Origin: Lactonifactor sp. BIOML-A5
Lineage (GTDB): Bacteria; Bacillota; Clostridia; Lachnospirales; Lachnospiraceae
Direction: 5' to 3'
Length of the DNA: 64,000 bases
Assembly (NCBI RefSeq): GCF_009677585.1
Contig: NZ_WKYV01000008.1
Coordinates: forward strand, 62,001-126,000
The position numbers and the translations under genes were made by a program. The notes under the pieces are model-generated. The model searched no databases. It saw only the letters and a program-made list of their open reading frames with translations, and was not told where the DNA came from. Of the stretch, positions 34,522-43,005 are shown piece by piece. The first letter of the stretch is position 1, and each line of letters begins with the position of its first letter.

Positions 34522-35805
34522 CTATCCCAACAGTCTGATTAAAAACAGCGAGATCCCTGGTATATAAGTTACAAGAAGCAAAACTGCAATCAGGGCTCCC
34601 AGCAGAGGCAGCGCCTCCCTGATAAATTCTCCCACCTTTACCTTTGTTATATTAGCAGCGGTGAACATGAGAATGCCAAATGGAGGTGTCACTCCGCCGA
34701 TGGTAATGTTCATGCACATGATAATTCCAAACTGCACCAGATCAATTCCCAGCTTTTGGGCAACCGGCGCCAACAGGGGAGGAAAGATCACCAGTGCGGC
34801 ATTGGCATCAAAAAACATTCCCATAAACAGCAGCAAAGCATTTACAATCAGCAGAAATATATACTTATTGTCTGTAAGCCCCAGCAGGAAGTTTGATACC
34901 GTAGAGGGAATCTGCTCCCAGTTCAGATATTTGGAAAATAAGCCCGCACAACACATGATAAACATAACCGATGCCGTACTGAGTACTGACTCTATTAAAA
35001 TCCTTGGAATATGTTTTATTTTTAATTCCCTGTATATGAAGATTCCCAAAAATACGGAGTAAAGCACACAGATGGCTCCGCATTCTGTGGGGGTAAACCA
35101 TCCCATCCTGAGCCCCATAATGATGCCAAAAGGCATAATGAGGGCCCATACAGAACTTTTTGCCTGTTTTCCTATCTCTTTCCAGGATGCTTTGGCCTTT
35201 CTTGACGGCAGATAACCTCGCTTTTTGGAAATTCTCCATACTGTGATCATCAGCGCCACCCCCATGAGAATCCCGGGAATATAGCCGGCCATAAACATAT
35301 CGCCTATGGACTGGTTGGTTACCGTAGCGTACAGAATCAGACATATGCCAGGGGGAATAATCGGTGTAATCACAGAAGATGCCGCTGTCAATGCAGACGA
35401 AAATGCTTTGGAATACCCTTTCTTTTCCATCTCCGGAACCAAAACCTTTGCTTCAAAGGCGCAGTCCGCAATAGGTGAGCCTGAGATCCCGCCCATGAAA
35501 ACACTCAGAAGAATATTTACCTGTCCCAGGCCGCCCTGCATGTGTCCGGTCAGCACTTCGGCCATATCCATTAATTTCTTGGAAATCCCGGCATAGGACA
35601 TTACAACACCTGCTGTTATAAAGAAAGGAATTGCCAGCATGGGGTAGGATGTGGTACTGCTCATAATTGCCTGTATCAGTAAGTCCATGGGAAGATCATT
35701 TGTTAAAAAGATAAAATATACCATGCCCGATATTGCAAGAGAAAAAGCAACCGGCACATTAATCGCAAAAAGTATAAACATTAATATCAGAGGTAAAAAT
35801 GCCAT
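34522..35805 (-). CDS. TRAP transporter large permease DctM
   Basis: A 427-aa membrane protein with about 12-13 helices that drives sodium-coupled uptake of an organic acid with DctP and DctQ. Family segments include ISGSPIADCAFEAKVLVPEM and GGVTPPFGILMFTAANIT. It starts three bases after the dctQ stop codon. The substrate is set by DctP; the LarA and URO-D neighbours point to an acidic compound (inference). Confidence 0.93.
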   Translation of the reverse strand: MAFLPLILMFILFAINVPVAFSLAISGMVYFIFLTNDLPMDLLIQAIMSSTTSYPMLAIPFFITAGVVMSYAGISKKLMDMAEVLTGHMQGGLGQVNILLSVFMGGISGSPIADCAFEAKVLVPEMEKKGYSKAFSSALTAASSVITPIIPPGICLILYATVTNQSIGDMFMAGYIPGILMGVALMITVWRISKKRGYLPSRKAKASWKEIGKQAKSSVWALIMPFGIIMGLRMGWFTPTECGAICVLYSVFLGIFIYRELKIKHIPRILIESVLSTASVMFIMCCAGLFSKYLNWEQIPSTVSNFLLGLTDNKYIFLLIVNALLLFMGMFFDANAALVIFPPLLAPVAQKLGIDLVQFGIIMCMNITIGGVTPPFGILMFTAANITKVKVGEFIREALPLLGALIAVLLLVTYIPGISLFLIRLLG

Positions 35806-35808
35806 CTT

Positions 35809-36375
35809 CTACTGCCCCTCCTTTCCCTGTGAAGCTGTAATCTCATCTGTCATATCCTGTACCGGATCTATATTGATAAGGCTGGCATACAGAGGCCTGC
35901 TGTTATAATCTTCATATTTAAAAATATTATATATCTGCTTGATGCAATGAAGAAGCATCATAAAAAAGCCAAATACAACAGACAAATCCACATAGGTATA
36001 TGAGATATGGAGAATCGGAGTAAGCTTGGTCACAGCGGCAGCGGAGAGATTCACTGCCAGATAGGCAATGCCCACGATAGCTGTCATCTCAACTACTGTG
36101 GTTAATACCGCTACCCCTTTCTCCATCTTCTTTGGAAAGAGCTGAACCAGTAAATCAATACTGCTGTGTCCTTTTCTTTTAAATGCCGCACTCGCCCCCA
36201 CAAACACTACCCAGGCGTAGCTGGCATAAGAGAGCTCCTCTGCCCAGGGCAGGGACTTTCCTGATACCAGACGTAATATGACGTTAGCGCTGGTCAGTAC
36301 AATCAGCAGAATGAGAAAGAAACCTGCGATAAACTCTTCCAGATTAGCCAAAAAAATTTTAAAGTTTTTCTGCAT
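35809..36375 (-). CDS. TRAP transporter small permease DctQ
   Basis: A 188-aa four-helix membrane protein, starting MQKNFKIFLANLEEFIAGFF. The family core PWAEELSYASYAWVVFVGAS is at ~48-67. The frame extends upstream to 36450, but AAGGAGAT stands before ATG 36375, which also gives the normal DctQ length. It assists DctM and lies between dctP and dctM. Confidence 0.9.
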   Translation of the reverse strand: MQKNFKIFLANLEEFIAGFFLILLIVLTSANVILRLVSGKSLPWAEELSYASYAWVVFVGASAAFKRKGHSSIDLLVQLFPKKMEKGVAVLTTVVEMTAIVGIAYLAVNLSAAAVTKLTPILHISYTYVDLSVVFGFFMMLLHCIKQIYNIFKYEDYNSRPLYASLINIDPVQDMTDEITASQGKEGQ

Positions 36376-36405
36376 CTTGAATCTCCTTCTTTCTAATTTT
36401 AATGA

Positions 36406-36429
36406 CGGCCAGACATGGCTACCCGGCCG
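36406..36429 (-). other. Stem-loop between dctP and dctQ
   Basis: A short CGGCC/GGCCG stem with a 13-base loop lies in the 81-base gap after dctP. It is weak, but similar hairpins follow the binding-protein genes of the other three transport operons. Confidence 0.35.
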
Positions 36430-36456
36430 CCGAACATACAAGTGTTTCACCCCTGG

Positions 36457-37524
36457 TTACTCTTTGTCCACAATCTCTTTCACCCTGTCATATACGCCGT
36501 CTGTCCATTCAGGAAATGCTGTATACACAGATTTACATGCCTCAGCAAACGCCTCTGTATCTACTTCTACAAATTCAACTCCCTGTTCTTCCATCTCTTT
36601 TCTTACCTGTTTTTCTGCTTCTAACACTTCTTCTGTTGTTCCTTTCGCAAATGCAAGGGCCTCTTCTGTTAGTATGGTCTGCTGCTCCTCTGTCAGACTC
36701 TGGAAGAACTCTTCAGACATCTCCAGTCCGCCCGGAGCAATCATATGGCCGGTGAGCATTACGTAGGGAGCCACTTCATGAAGTTTGGCTGCATAGATAC
36801 TGGGAAGAGGGTTTTCAGCCGCATCGGCCACTCCCTGGGAAATTGCACTGTAGACTTCGCTGAAAGCTATGGTCGTGGGGTTTCCTCCCATAGCTTCAAT
36901 GGTCTTTACCCAAAGAGGGGTGGTCGGCACACGGCACATAATGCCCTTAAACTCTTCCGGGTTGGTAAATTTCTTTTTGCTAATCACCTGTCTGGTTCCG
37001 AAATATGTAGTCATGCTGTCCAGAACCCGGACTCCTTTTTCGGCTGCCTGAGCCACCATCTCCTGCCCATAGTCAGACAATCCCACTTTCTCTATATCCT
37101 CCGGAGCATTGTACAAATACGGAGCATTCATAACCGCATAGTCCGGTACAAAATCAGACATCTGGGCAGGATCGAAAAATCCAATGATATTACCGCCTCT
37201 GGTAATCGCCTCTACGATATCCTGTGCATTTGAATAAAGCTCAGAATTGGCATATACCTGTACTTCCAGGGAACCCTGAGACCTCTCGTTCACACGCTCT
37301 GCAAATGCCTCCATTTGATTTACCGCCGGTTCACCGCTGGTAAGAATTGTTGCAATCTTCAATACCACCGGCTCTCCATCTGACTTTTTATCTGTTTCTT
37401 TTTCTGTATCTGATGCATCTGACTCTGTTCCTGCAGAATTGTCATCAGAACTTTTTCCGCATCCGGCCAACATACCTGCAGCTAACACTGCCGCCATAAA
37501 AAGACTTAAAATCTTTGTTTTCAT
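36457..37524 (-). CDS. TRAP transporter solute-binding lipoprotein DctP
   Basis: A 355-aa exported binding protein. It starts MKTKILSLFMAAVLAAGML with a lipobox LAGCGKS (Cys 22). The DctP domain (~50-345) has the conserved EVYSAISQGVADAAENP segment; the family arginine that binds a carboxylate is likely in FKGIMCRVPTTPLWVK. It binds an organic anion outside the cell and heads the TRAP operon. The promoter at 37626-37654 carries a downstream operator. Confidence 0.92.
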   Translation of the reverse strand: MKTKILSLFMAAVLAAGMLAGCGKSSDDNSAGTESDASDTEKETDKKSDGEPVVLKIATILTSGEPAVNQMEAFAERVNERSQGSLEVQVYANSELYSNAQDIVEAITRGGNIIGFFDPAQMSDFVPDYAVMNAPYLYNAPEDIEKVGLSDYGQEMVAQAAEKGVRVLDSMTTYFGTRQVISKKKFTNPEEFKGIMCRVPTTPLWVKTIEAMGGNPTTIAFSEVYSAISQGVADAAENPLPSIYAAKLHEVAPYVMLTGHMIAPGGLEMSEEFFQSLTEEQQTILTEEALAFAKGTTEEVLEAEKQVRKEMEEQGVEFVEVDTEAFAEACKSVYTAFPEWTDGVYDRVKEIVDKE

Positions 37525-37604
37525 ATAAGCTCTCCTTTTCTTCTGATTCCCAAAGGAAACAAACAGAATACCTGCCGCAATTTCCTTATATTTATGTGTT
37601 TTTC

Positions 37605-37654
37605 TAATATATCAGACGCAACTACATCATAATACGCTCCCCGCGGTGTGTCAA
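37605..37654 (-). promoter_or_regulatory. TRAP/LarA operon promoter with downstream operator
   Basis: Perfect TTGACA (37649-37654), a 17-base spacer and TATGAT (37626-37631) on the minus strand. The operator-like TGATATATTA lies at 37605-37614, 11 bases after the -10, covering the start of the transcript. A repressor there would block transcription. Confidence 0.75.
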
Positions 37655-37779
37655 TAATATTTCTCAGCTTTTTTCGTTTTTTGCCGCATTTTGTTATATA
37701 TTAATAGTTATTTCTTATTTTTATTGTGCATTTTTTCTATATATGATTTACATGTTTTTTGCCTTTTCCTTTGTTTTTA

Positions 37780-37789
37780 TAATATATCA
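37780..37789 (-). promoter_or_regulatory. Second TGATATATTA site upstream of the TRAP operon
   Basis: The same 10-bp motif lies 175 bases upstream of the promoter-proximal one. It could allow DNA looping by the GntR regulator or be a chance AT-rich match. Confidence 0.45.
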
Positions 37790-37827
37790 CACCAATATTA
37801 TCCAATTATTATATGTATAGGCTTTTC

Positions 37828-37882
37828 TTTCAAAAAACAATGGGCTGCTGCCTGAAGACAGATTGTCTTCAGGCAGCAGCCC
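37828..37882 (-). terminator. Strong terminator of URO-D family gene 1
   Basis: An 18-bp perfect stem (TGGGCTGCTGCCTGAAGA with its complement) and a short loop, followed by TTGTTTTTTG on the minus strand, lies 26 bases after the stop codon. Confidence 0.95.
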
Positions 37883-37907
37883 ATCTGCACACCATTTCCA
37901 TTCCATT

Positions 37908-39029
37908 TTACTTATACTGAGAATTCTCTCTAAAAACCTCATACATAGCCAGGATATTCTCCAGGGGTACACCCGGCTGAATATTATGCACCTGGGAGAA
38001 AACATAGCCGCCTCCAGGCTTAAAAATTTCCAGATTTGTTTTCACCTGTTCTTTTACCTCTTCTGCTGTCCCCAGGTTCAGGCAGCTCTGTGTATCCACG
38101 CCACCACCCCAGAAGGTGATATTGTTTCCATACTTCTTCTTCAGCATCTCCGGTTCCATGCCTCTAGCCGATATCTGCACCGGATTCAGGGCATCCACAC
38201 CAATCTCTATGAGATCGCCGATAATAGGTTCAATCGCCCCGCAGCAATGGAGCAGCAGCTTTTTGTTATACTTTTTCTTTATATAGCTGTAAAGCCGCTC
38301 CTGGTAAGGTTTCACCCTAGCTCTGTACGTCTCCGGGGACATCAGCAGCGCATCCTGCGCCCCCAAATCATCCGCCACTTTTACAATGTCAACCTTATCC
38401 CCTATGCGTACCATAATAAAATCAATCAGCTCCAGATAATACGCCAGTATCTTCTCGTGGAGGGCGTCCGAGAGCTCTTCATTGGCAAGCAGATCCATGT
38501 AATAATTCTGATTTCCTCTCAGCCAGGAGGGAAGGCCGAACATAGGCTCCCGCAGCCCCTCCAGAATGCAGCACTTGTCCTTGTGAGCCTCCGCTCTCTC
38601 TGCCAGACCCTCTACCATGTACTCTGTAGGCGGCAGGAAGGTGTAAGCTTCCAGATCCTCCGGCTCCTCCACATGCTCCATGGGATGAAAACACATATTA
38701 TAATAATACCCATCTGGATTCAGCTTCTGCCCCACCCCCCACATGTCCGTAAAGGTGCCGTCCCCGTTATCCTTCCAGGGGCGGGATTCATTAATGTACA
38801 GGGAACACGTATCACCTCCAAAATACTCCACCACACTGTCATCCGGAACAACAACGCCCTGCTGGACTGCTTTTATGACAGTTCCATTGTCTTTCAGGCC
38901 CAGTTTTTCTTTCAATGCCTTCTCAATCTGTTCATGCATGGTAGAATTATTAATCCCGCCAATATCCAGCGGCACTCTGTCGGCTTCCTCATGATTTAAT
39001 GCCGCCATTACTCTTTCCTTTGATGTCAT
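37908..39029 (-). CDS. URO-D family protein 1 (methyltransferase-like)
   Basis: A 373-aa protein of the uroporphyrinogen decarboxylase superfamily, starting MTSKERVMAALNHEEADRVP. The segment LLLHCCGAIEPIIGDLIEIG (~255-275) holds the His-x-Cys zinc site of the MtaA/MtbA/CmuA methyltransferase branch rather than the residues of heme-pathway HemE. It may transfer a methyl group from a corrinoid carrier or act on a related substrate; no corrinoid protein is encoded nearby. AGGAGATG stands before ATG 39029. Single-gene unit with promoter and strong terminator, sharing an operator motif with the TRAP/LarA operon. Confidence 0.85.
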   Translation of the reverse strand: MTSKERVMAALNHEEADRVPLDIGGINNSTMHEQIEKALKEKLGLKDNGTVIKAVQQGVVVPDDSVVEYFGGDTCSLYINESRPWKDNGDGTFTDMWGVGQKLNPDGYYYNMCFHPMEHVEEPEDLEAYTFLPPTEYMVEGLAERAEAHKDKCCILEGLREPMFGLPSWLRGNQNYYMDLLANEELSDALHEKILAYYLELIDFIMVRIGDKVDIVKVADDLGAQDALLMSPETYRARVKPYQERLYSYIKKKYNKKLLLHCCGAIEPIIGDLIEIGVDALNPVQISARGMEPEMLKKKYGNNITFWGGGVDTQSCLNLGTAEEVKEQVKTNLEIFKPGGGYVFSQVHNIQPGVPLENILAMYEVFRENSQYK

Positions 39030-39060
39030 ATTACATCTCCTGTAGTGATTTATTCGCGTC

Positions 39061-39107
39061 TGATATATCACTAATTCCAATATAATACATTTTTAGCTAT
39101 GGGTCAA
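39061..39107 (-). promoter_or_regulatory. Promoter and operator of URO-D gene 1
   Basis: TTGACC (39102-39107), a 17-base spacer and TATATT (39079-39084) on the minus strand. A perfect palindrome TGATATATCA (39061-39070) lies 8 bases past the -10, at the expected transcription start, matching the arrangement in front of the TRAP operon. Confidence 0.75.
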
Positions 39108-39191
39108 TGTCCATTTTAGCAGATATTTTCACTGATTTTTCAGTAATACTGTACAATTTTCTATCTCTTTTTATTTATGTAATATTTCACG

Positions 39192-40271
39192 TTACCAATC
39201 TTTCGAGTCTATATATCCGATTATTTCATTGGCCTCTTCCACGCTATCAGCCAGTATGTTGAGCGCCGTCCGTTCATGAGGCAGTTCTTCATAGATTACG
39301 TCAATATCCTTCTTTGTAAACGGCCCCATTCCCAGAACAAGGTTCTTCCCCCCATCCAATACCGCTTTGCACTGGGGCAGCATTTCTTCCACGGAAGGAC
39401 CTGTCAAATCTTTATTCAGCTGGACTGCTTTTAGATTAGCCACCTGCAGAATCCCGTCCAGATGCAAAAAGCTGGCTGGATGAAGATGTACCAGCGAATA
39501 CTCATAATCCTCAACAATTCTGCAGGAAGTCTGATACAGATACTCCTGATAATGCGCCGGAGACATCAGGGAAGCCAGATCTTCCTGGTACCAGATCACA
39601 CTCCCGGGAGCCCATATATGATAAAATCCTATGCTCCTGCCCCCAAAAAAAGAGATTGTCGTCTTATACTGATCCCTGATAAGCATTCTGAGCGCTTCCG
39701 CAATCTGAAAAAATGCCTCTTTAACTTTTTCCGGTTCATCCACCAGCGCATAGGCCATCTCTGATTGTCCTATTAAGGCTCCTACAGTGTCAGTCACGCC
39801 TCGCAGAATAGGCTGACACACCGGAAAACGTCCCTTGGCAAACGCCGTCAGTTTTGCCGAAAATTCCAGGTATTTCTGGTACCACTGGTTTTTTCCTTTG
39901 TCCTCTATACCCTTTATATTACTCAGTTCTCCGACCACAGGCCTTGTAATCACACTAACCGATTCTCCAACTACTCTGGCCCCAAAGATAGCTTCCATCC
40001 ACGGCAATCCTGTACAGGGCTCCGCCGCAAAGAATCCATCCTGATTAACAGAATTCGCCTCCAGATACATACGTTCATAATCCGGCAAAAAGTCTTCAAC
40101 CACAATCTGTTCCGGTGTGATTTCATGCCCCCGCTCCAGCAGAGGAAGCATAGCCTCAAACCTTCTGCTCAAAAATAAGTCCCCAATCCGCACAATTACC
40201 AAAGGCTTATTCCCCTTCTCTGCCGCCCAGAACGCCTTGTGGCGTCTCAGTTTTTCTTCTGTACTCACCAT
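39192..40271 (-). CDS. URO-D family protein 2 (divergent)
   Basis: A 359-aa protein, starting MVSTEEKLRRHKAFWAAEKG, that I place in the uroporphyrinogen decarboxylase-like superfamily by length and by the C-terminal pattern YSLVHLHPASFLHLDGILQV, then AVQLNKDLTGPSVEEMLP. The zinc motif of protein 1 is replaced by HLHPAS, so chemistry may differ. Function unknown; related proteins are often found near trimethylamine-type methyltransferase or sugar-acid genes. AAAGGAGAAGG stands before ATG 40271; a start nine codons earlier is less likely. It has its own promoter with the same operator motif. Confidence 0.7.
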   Translation of the reverse strand: MVSTEEKLRRHKAFWAAEKGNKPLVIVRIGDLFLSRRFEAMLPLLERGHEITPEQIVVEDFLPDYERMYLEANSVNQDGFFAAEPCTGLPWMEAIFGARVVGESVSVITRPVVGELSNIKGIEDKGKNQWYQKYLEFSAKLTAFAKGRFPVCQPILRGVTDTVGALIGQSEMAYALVDEPEKVKEAFFQIAEALRMLIRDQYKTTISFFGGRSIGFYHIWAPGSVIWYQEDLASLMSPAHYQEYLYQTSCRIVEDYEYSLVHLHPASFLHLDGILQVANLKAVQLNKDLTGPSVEEMLPQCKAVLDGGKNLVLGMGPFTKKDIDVIYEELPHERTALNILADSVEEANEIIGYIDSKDW

Positions 40272-40312
40272 ATGTTCCTTCTCCTTTCTGCTCACTATAT
40301 TTTTATCTTTCT

Positions 40313-40341
40313 AATATATCAGATTTGTTTTTTATTTGCAA
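40313..40341 (-). promoter_or_regulatory. Promoter of URO-D gene 2 overlapped by an operator site
   Basis: TTGCAA (40336-40341), a 17-base spacer and TATATT (40313-40318). TGATATATTA (40312-40321) covers the -10 itself, so it could be read either as an extended -10 or as an operator. Confidence 0.65.
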
Positions 40342-40386
40342 GCAATATAAAACCCCCTCACATTTTCGCATTATTTTGCATCTATA

Positions 40387-40396
40387 TAATATATCA
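40387..40396 (-). promoter_or_regulatory. Upstream TGATATATTA site of URO-D gene 2
   Basis: A second copy of the 10-bp motif lies 75 bases upstream of the promoter-proximal copy. It is just downstream of the terminator of the 80-aa gene. Confidence 0.5.
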
Positions 40397-40410
40397 CATT
40401 CTGTCGCAAG

Positions 40411-40441
40411 CAAAAAAAGAGAATGCACTTTCTGTGCATCC
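40411..40441 (-). terminator. Terminator of the 80-aa conserved gene
   Basis: An 8-bp stem GGATGCAC/GTGCATTC (one G-T) with a 5-base loop is followed by TCTTTTTTTG on the minus strand. Confidence 0.88.
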
Positions 40442-40476
40442 TCCGCCTGTTCTCCGGCACCCGGGACCTTTTTTCT

Positions 40477-40719
40477 TTACTCATCGTCAATCTCTACGGT
40501 TACCATATACACACTGGTCTCCGGAACCACCTGGGTAACCGTACCGGTCAGCTTCACAAGGGGTTTTCTCAAATTCCCCGACATTGCAACCGCATCCTTA
40601 ATGGTATAATAATACATCAGCCCGGACATGGTACTTGCTCTATCCTCTTTTAATTCAATCCTGTCCCCTGGTTTCACAAGCCCCTCTCTCTCCATGGTAA
40701 AATCAACCAGCTGTCCCAT
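40477..40719 (-). CDS. Small conserved hypothetical protein, 80 aa
   Basis: A small, acidic, probably beta-rich protein starting MGQLVDFTMEREGLVKPGDR. The segment YYYTIKDAVAMSGNLRKPLV and the ending VTVEIDDE give no recognised domain. The alternation of hydrophobic residues suggests a small beta-barrel. It is a single-gene unit with a promoter (TTGGAA-17-TAAGAT) and an efficient terminator, supporting that it is real. The Shine-Dalgarno (AGAGGG) is 12 bases before the ATG, a long spacing. Confidence 0.65.
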   Translation of the reverse strand: MGQLVDFTMEREGLVKPGDRIELKEDRASTMSGLMYYYTIKDAVAMSGNLRKPLVKLTGTVTQVVPETSVYMVTVEIDDE

Positions 40720-40754
40720 TGATACATGCCCTCTTTCTAATCTATGCTGTTTTT

Positions 40755-40783
40755 ATCTTACCACAAAAGTCTGGGAATTCCAA
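40755..40783 (-). promoter_or_regulatory. Promoter of the 80-aa gene
   Basis: TTGGAA (40778-40783), a 17-base spacer and TAAGAT (40755-40760) on the minus strand. Confidence 0.55.
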
Positions 40784-40888
40784 CAGGAGCAGTTCAGTCC
40801 GTTTTAAGCCGCAGGGCAAATCCAATGCTTACCAAAAAGGGCACATAATAATCAGCCGTCCACCCCTTCCCGTCCAAAGCCTGTAGTT

Positions 40889-42289
40889 TTATTTATAGGT
40901 TTCCTTATAGTTCTGGAAATATTCTCTGTGGTGAGGATTTTCCTCCCACAATTCGTCAGCCTTTGCCCCCCATTCGCTGGCATATTCCACGCACTTGCCG
41001 CAGAGGTGTTCCACAGTCTCCGGCGACTGCAGATCGGTAGACCTGGCCCCGGTTTCGTGCACCATCCTCTGGAGGATCTCCGGGTTCTCCAGCATCGGGC
41101 AGGGCCGGAGATGATTCCCGTTAAAGGGCTGGTTTTCCCTGTAGGCCATAAACAGCGGCTGCTTCAGAGCCTCCAGAAGGGAAACCTCTTTTATATTGGC
41201 GCTGGAGTAATGAACAAATACACAAGGTTCCACATCTCCGTTGGCATTAATATGCAGGTAGTTTCTGCCCCCGGCAATACAGCCTCCTACAAATTCTCCG
41301 TCATTCTGGAAATCCATGACAAAGATTGGTTTGCCCCCTTCTCTGCCTCTGATCTCACGGATTCTGTGGTACATATATTCTCTTTGTTTCACCGTGGGAA
41401 TCAGTTCCTTTACCGCCTCATTCCCTACAGGCATATAATTAAAGTACCAGCTGTAGCGGCAGCCATGCTCAATGATCAAATCCAGGAATTCATCTGAGGT
41501 GACAGTCTCGGTGTTCGCGCTGGTATAACAGATGGAAGTGCCGAATATCAGGCCGTACTTTTTGAGCAGATCCATGGCCGTCAGCACCTTCTGAAAGATT
41601 CCATTCCCTCTCCGACCGTCATTTACCTCCTCGAACCCCTCCAGGCTCAGAGACAGGGACAAGTTCCCCACTCTAGCCATCTCTTTGCAGAAGTCATCGT
41701 CCACCAGCGTTCCGTTGGTAAATGCGTGAAATGCACAGTCGTTGTGCTTCTCACACAGGCGGATCAAATCCTTTTTTCTCACCAGAGGCTCTCCCCCAGT
41801 ATACATGTAGAAGTAAACCCCCAGCTCTTTGCCCTGGGTAATTATGCTGTCTATAAGCTCATAGGACAGATTCAGCTTATGCCCGTATTCAGCGGCCCAG
41901 CACCCTGTACAGTGAAGGTTGCATGCACTGGTGGGATCCAGAAGCATAACCCAGGGAATATTGCACTGGTGTTCCTTTCTCATCCTTCGTATGATCTTTG
42001 TCCCCTGAAAGGCTGCTTCGTATCCCAGATTCAGCACAGTCGTCCTGAGTACGTGGGGATCTACTTCGTCCAGAAGACAGTTAACATACTGCATCCACTT
42101 TCCTTCCGGCTGCCGAATGAGGGTTCTTGCCCCCGCATAGGTCTTTTCCTGAAACATGTCTCCCGCCAGCTTCTCTACCAGGTCTACCAGATTCAAGAGG
42201 TGCTTCTCTCTGTCCCTGTTCACATATTTTAGTACTTCGTCGATTGTCTTTCCCACTGCTGCCCGTTCCATTTTTCTTGTTACTGTCAT
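40889..42289 (-). CDS. Radical SAM protein with SPASM-like C terminus
   Basis: A 466-aa iron-sulfur enzyme using S-adenosylmethionine. The CxxxCxxC cluster site is C123, C127 and C130 (CNLHCTGC), followed by YTGGEPLVRKKD (~155-166) and LSLSLEGFEEVNDGRRG. The C-terminal ~140 residues contain further cysteines (GGCIAGG, VEPCVFVHYS, RPCPML, HLCGKCVEY), consistent with auxiliary clusters of the SPASM type. An N-terminal helical region of ~110 residues precedes the barrel. GGAAGGAGGG stands before ATG 42289. An open frame extends much further upstream, but it overlaps the membrane protein gene and is not coding. It follows that gene by 17 bases; the pair may be controlled by TetR. Substrate unknown. 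Confidence 0.88.
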   Translation of the reverse strand: MTVTRKMERAAVGKTIDEVLKYVNRDREKHLLNLVDLVEKLAGDMFQEKTYAGARTLIRQPEGKWMQYVNCLLDEVDPHVLRTTVLNLGYEAAFQGTKIIRRMRKEHQCNIPWVMLLDPTSACNLHCTGCWAAEYGHKLNLSYELIDSIITQGKELGVYFYMYTGGEPLVRKKDLIRLCEKHNDCAFHAFTNGTLVDDDFCKEMARVGNLSLSLSLEGFEEVNDGRRGNGIFQKVLTAMDLLKKYGLIFGTSICYTSANTETVTSDEFLDLIIEHGCRYSWYFNYMPVGNEAVKELIPTVKQREYMYHRIREIRGREGGKPIFVMDFQNDGEFVGGCIAGGRNYLHINANGDVEPCVFVHYSSANIKEVSLLEALKQPLFMAYRENQPFNGNHLRPCPMLENPEILQRMVHETGARSTDLQSPETVEHLCGKCVEYASEWGAKADELWEENPHHREYFQNYKETYK

Positions 42290-42306
42290 ATTTTTTCCCT
42301 CCTTCC

Positions 42307-42870
42307 CTACACCAAAAGCCCAAACGCTGCCAGTGTCATAAATACTGCGTCCGTAAGGCATACCATCTTCTTTTGTTTTACCCCCCGCCAATATCCGTAC
42401 AGAAATCCACCCACAGCTCCGGGAACAGACAGGCTTAATACACAGATACCGCCCCATAGGGCGCCGCCGTTCCCGTAGTAGAGGCAGACTCCTATAATAA
42501 CTGCCTCCATCCCGGTTCTCACAGACCTCAGGATACATCCCTTCACAGACAGAGGAGCCTCCCTGCGCTCCAGAAAGCCTGCCTTGTCCGTCCCGTTCCG
42601 GAACCGGCGCACGGCAATCATCAAAAGCAGCAAAACTGCTGTATAATGACAGGCTCTGCCAATGATATATATGGCCGGAAGCTTTTCCAGCACACAGGCA
42701 GCCAGTCCCCCAAGGGCCATCAGAAGCAGTTGTACTCCTGCATACACAACCCCCATGACCAGAGCCTTCTTTTTTCCCCAGTTTTCCTGGGTGGCTCCTA
42801 TCTCCATAGTGGTCTCGAATATATGCAGGGCCAATCCCAGGGCAAGGAGCCACACTACAACTGTCCCCAC
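42307..42870 (-). CDS. MntP/YtaF-like membrane protein
   Basis: A 187-aa polytopic membrane protein with about six helices. Repeat-like halves (VWLLALGLALHIFETTMEIG and SVRTGMEAVIIGVCLYYGN) recall the two-fold MntP/YtaF family (manganese exporters and sporulation membrane proteins), but the family aspartates in helix 1 and 4 appear replaced by Glu (FETTMEIG, GMEAVIIG). That makes transport substrate uncertain. The frame is open to a TTG at 42894; AGAGGTGG fits GTG 42870 better. It heads a two-gene unit with the radical SAM gene. Confidence 0.6.
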   Translation of the reverse strand: MGTVVVWLLALGLALHIFETTMEIGATQENWGKKKALVMGVVYAGVQLLLMALGGLAACVLEKLPAIYIIGRACHYTAVLLLLMIAVRRFRNGTDKAGFLERREAPLSVKGCILRSVRTGMEAVIIGVCLYYGNGGALWGGICVLSLSVPGAVGGFLYGYWRGVKQKKMVCLTDAVFMTLAAFGLLV

Positions 42871-42916
42871 CTCACACCACCTCTTTCCGGACAATAGTAT
42901 TATTTCTTTCTTTTAT

Positions 42917-42957
42917 TATAAAAAAAGAGACTGAATATGTTAATATTCAATCTCTTT
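42917..42957 (-). terminator. Terminator of the TetR gene or leader hairpin of the next unit
   Basis: A 16-bp stem (AAAGAGATTGAATATT with its near complement) is followed by seven T residues on the minus strand. It lies between the TetR gene and the MntP/YtaF-like gene. If the downstream unit starts from the promoter-like sequence above it, this would act as an attenuator. Confidence 0.85.
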
Positions 42958-43005
42958 ACAATGTTTTCTTTATAATGACAACAACATTATTTTGTCGCTC
43001 TTTAA

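Noticed and set aside
40796..40884. Short frame downstream of the radical SAM gene reading like a membrane segment (DYYVPFLVSIGFALRLKTD)
   Set aside because: It is only ~30 codons with no clear start or ribosome binding site. It may be a remnant, but I cannot support it as a gene.
42290..42853. N-terminal extension of the radical SAM frame by 188 codons
   Set aside because: The extension overlaps the MntP/YtaF-like gene in another frame, has low-quality sequence for a protein, and a strong ribosome binding site marks ATG 42289.
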